Source: a virus. From it: a stretch of 31,015 nt of DNA. The translations under genes and the position numbers were made by a program. Of this stretch, positions 30,189 through 31,015 are shown piece by piece; positions within the stretch are counted from its first letter, which is position 1, and each line of letters begins with the position of its first letter. Location of the stretch: positions 1-31,015 of the IMG/VR virus record IMGVR_UViG_3300001589_000088; one strand, written 5' to 3'. A model generated the notes under the pieces. It did no database searches. It worked only from the letters and a program-made list of their open reading frames with translations, and was not told the DNA's origin.

Positions 30189-30542
30189 ATGGCAATGAAG
30201 AAAGAAGCTAGAGTACAATCATCATTCTGCACCTATATACAATTTACCTATCCTAAAGTTAGATACTGTGCATCTCTAGGTGGTATAAGAACCTCAATGA
30301 CTCAAGCTATTATGGCTAAGAAAACAGGATATGTTAAAGGGTTTCCTGATATGCAGATACTAAAGGTCAATAGCGAGTACGCAGGACTCTTCTTAGAGAT
30401 TAAAGCCGATAAGACTTGCTATGCATCCAAAGAACAAAAACAATGGGTAGCTGACCTCAATGAAGCAGGTTACTATGCTAAAGTAGTTAAAGGACTTGAA
30501 GAATGTATGGATGTCCTTGATTGGTATATGAAAATAAAATAA
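30189..30542 (+). CDS. VRR-NUC domain nuclease
   Basis: A 117-residue protein with the VRR-NUC pattern: GFPDMQI with Asp54 (51-57), LFLEIKA with Glu70 and Lys72, and a downstream EQKQW (82-86) and AGYYAKVV segment. These are the core acidic and Lys residues of this nuclease fold, which acts on DNA junctions or flaps. It may process recombination or replication intermediates. The start lies three bases after the preceding stop, in a G-rich tract. A stand-alone VRR-NUC is common in phages. Confidence 0.8.
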   Translation: MAMKKEARVQSSFCTYIQFTYPKVRYCASLGGIRTSMTQAIMAKKTGYVKGFPDMQILKVNSEYAGLFLEIKADKTCYASKEQKQWVADLNEAGYYAKVVKGLEECMDVLDWYMKIK

Positions 30543-30548
30543 TTTTCT

Positions 30549-30572
30549 AAAAAACTTTTACAAAAAACTTTT
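30549..30572 (+). repeat. Direct repeat of AAAAAACTTTT, two copies
   Basis: Two copies of the 11-bp AAAAAACTTTT lie at 30549-30559 and 30562-30572. They immediately precede the TGAAACTG repeat array and may be part of an origin or control region. Confidence 0.55.
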
Positions 30573-30574
30573 CT

Positions 30575-30628
30575 TGAAACTGTTTCTGCCCTGAAACTGC
30601 CCTGAAACTGCTGAAACTGCTGAAACTG
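30575..30628 (+). repeat. TGAAACTG iteron-like array, five copies
   Basis: The octamer TGAAACTG occurs at 30575, 30592, 30603, 30612 and 30621 (spacings of 17, 11, 9 and 9 bases), embedded in CCCTGAAACTGC-type units. Short direct repeats like these are typical of protein-binding iterons at origins. The likely partner is unknown; the DnaA-like protein at 26166 or the winged-helix initiator at 26952 are candidates. Confidence 0.75.
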
Positions 30629-30640
30629 CCAGACATCTCC

Positions 30641-30670
30641 TATGTGCGTGTATGCGTGTGTATGTGCGTT
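30641..30670 (+). repeat. Three tandem 10-bp units, TATGTGCGTG type
   Basis: Three consecutive 10-base units, TATGTGCGTG, TATGCGTGTG and TATGTGCGTT, lie on one face of the helix (10-bp period). They lie between the TGAAACTG array and an AT-rich stretch, and add to the case for a control or origin region. Confidence 0.65.
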
Positions 30671-30751
30671 CTATATACTGCAATCTCTTGATTTCTAGTT
30701 ATTTAGAATCATTATAAATTAGCATATTTATAAATATTTTTAACAATTTAT
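30671..30751. other. AT-rich stretch, possible DNA-unwinding element
   Basis: This stretch is very AT-rich (for example ATATTTATAAATATTTTTAA) and lies between the repeats and the promoter at 30752. Together with the repeats it looks like an origin layout: binding sites followed by an easily melted region. No DnaA box of the TTATNCACA type is seen inside it. Confidence 0.35.
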
Positions 30752-30781
30752 TTGCTATTGTGCAAAAGTGTTATATATTTG
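30752..30781 (+). promoter_or_regulatory. Strong Bacteroidota-type promoter
   Basis: -33 TTG (30752-30754) and -7 TATATTTG (30774-30781, TAnnTTTG) with 19 bp between them, the same spacing as at 24886-24915. The start would be at about 30788, leading into the small gene at 30820. It marks a second early operon that continues beyond the window. Confidence 0.75.
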
Positions 30782-30819
30782 CAATGTAAATAATTACAAA
30801 TAATTAAATAAATAAAACT

Positions 30820-30978
30820 ATGCAAAAACTAAACTCTAACCTTTTAAAAAAAGTAAGTAGTAAAAAAACAAGCATAAAAGATAATATTTTATTCACTATC
30901 GTATCATTTGCTGCCCTCTATGGCTTAATCTATGCACTTTGCACAATCATTACATTAATTGAATTTATAACACTTTAA
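30820..30978 (+). CDS. Small membrane protein, 52 residues
   Basis: A 52-residue protein with a basic N-terminus (LLKKVSSKKTSIKD) and a long hydrophobic segment at about 22-52 (starting NILFTIVSFAALYGLIYAL), perhaps one or two membrane helices. It is the first gene behind the promoter at 30752, so it is probably an early, host-directed protein. No family is recognised. Confidence 0.6.
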   Translation: MQKLNSNLLKKVSSKKTSIKDNILFTIVSFAALYGLIYALCTIITLIEFITL

Positions 30979-30989
30979 AACCTTTTAAA

Positions 30990-31015
30990 ATGACTTATAC
31001 ACCTATTTTATCAGA
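30990..31015 (+). CDS. Start of a gene cut by the window edge
   Basis: ATG at 30990 follows the small membrane gene by 11 bases after an A-rich run (CCTTTTAAAA) and stays open to the end of the window (MTYTPILS). Too short to identify. It is likely the second gene of the early operon. Confidence 0.4.

Noticed and set aside
30541-30670. CRISPR array reading of the short repeats
   Set aside because: Repeats are 8-11 bp with spacing of 1-9 bp, far too short and close for a CRISPR array; no cas genes.

Overview
The window is a block of a tailed double-stranded DNA phage genome (Caudoviricetes; most likely a siphovirus, because a long tape measure protein is present and no sheath gene is visible). 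The host is probably a member of the Bacteroidota, most likely a flavobacterium. Four things point that way. The DNA is AT-rich. Starts are preceded by A-rich stretches rather than clear Shine-Dalgarno sites. The two best promoters carry the Bacteroidota signature, a -33 TTG and a -7 TAnnTTTG with exactly 19 bp between them. Several virion proteins also look like types seen in phages of this phylum. Every supported gene reads on the + strand. I see no integrase, lysogeny repressor, tRNA, CRISPR array or insertion sequence.

Layout. Positions 1-757 are non-coding apart from a terminator near the left edge and weak promoter-like and repeat elements. Positions 758-2609 hold the small and large terminase subunits. 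Positions 2706-14662 hold the tail module: a G/GT pair of tail assembly chaperones joined by a probable -1 frameshift on a T9 run, a tail protein with a LamG-like lectin domain, large distal-tail proteins and an 891-residue tape measure protein, followed by small zinc-finger and HTH-like proteins. Positions 14719-19648 hold the head module: a ClpP-like protease fused to a scaffold, the major capsid protein, a probable tail tube protein, portal and connector. Positions 19664-22020 hold virion or appendage proteins, including a second LamG-like protein. Positions 22022-23503 hold a conserved phage protein of unknown role and a lysis cassette: an M15 peptidase endolysin, a small membrane protein and a two-helix holin candidate. 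A hairpin-rich intergenic stretch ends the late genes.

Positions 23657-30542 carry a metallophosphoesterase and then the DNA replication and recombination module. A strong promoter at 24886-24915 drives a possible annealing protein, a protein resembling only DnaA domain IV, an SSB-like protein ending in DDLPF, a winged-helix replication initiator, a DnaC-like helicase loader, small unknown proteins, a DUF3310 protein, an HTH protein whose gene ends in a G-quadruplex-type repeat, and a VRR-NUC nuclease. Positions 30543-30819 hold short tandem repeats, an AT-rich stretch and a second strong promoter. This is a candidate origin or control region and leads into a new set of small early genes cut by the window edge.

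The phage seems to recruit the host replisome: it encodes initiator-like and loader proteins, but no polymerase, primase or helicase lies in this window. The head genes lie downstream of the tail genes, and the portal lies after the capsid gene, which is not the usual order. The least explained elements are the T9 frameshift site, the G-quadruplex repeat, the repeat-rich control region, the structured RNA-like spacer at 28803-28898 and the double hairpin at 23524-23599.
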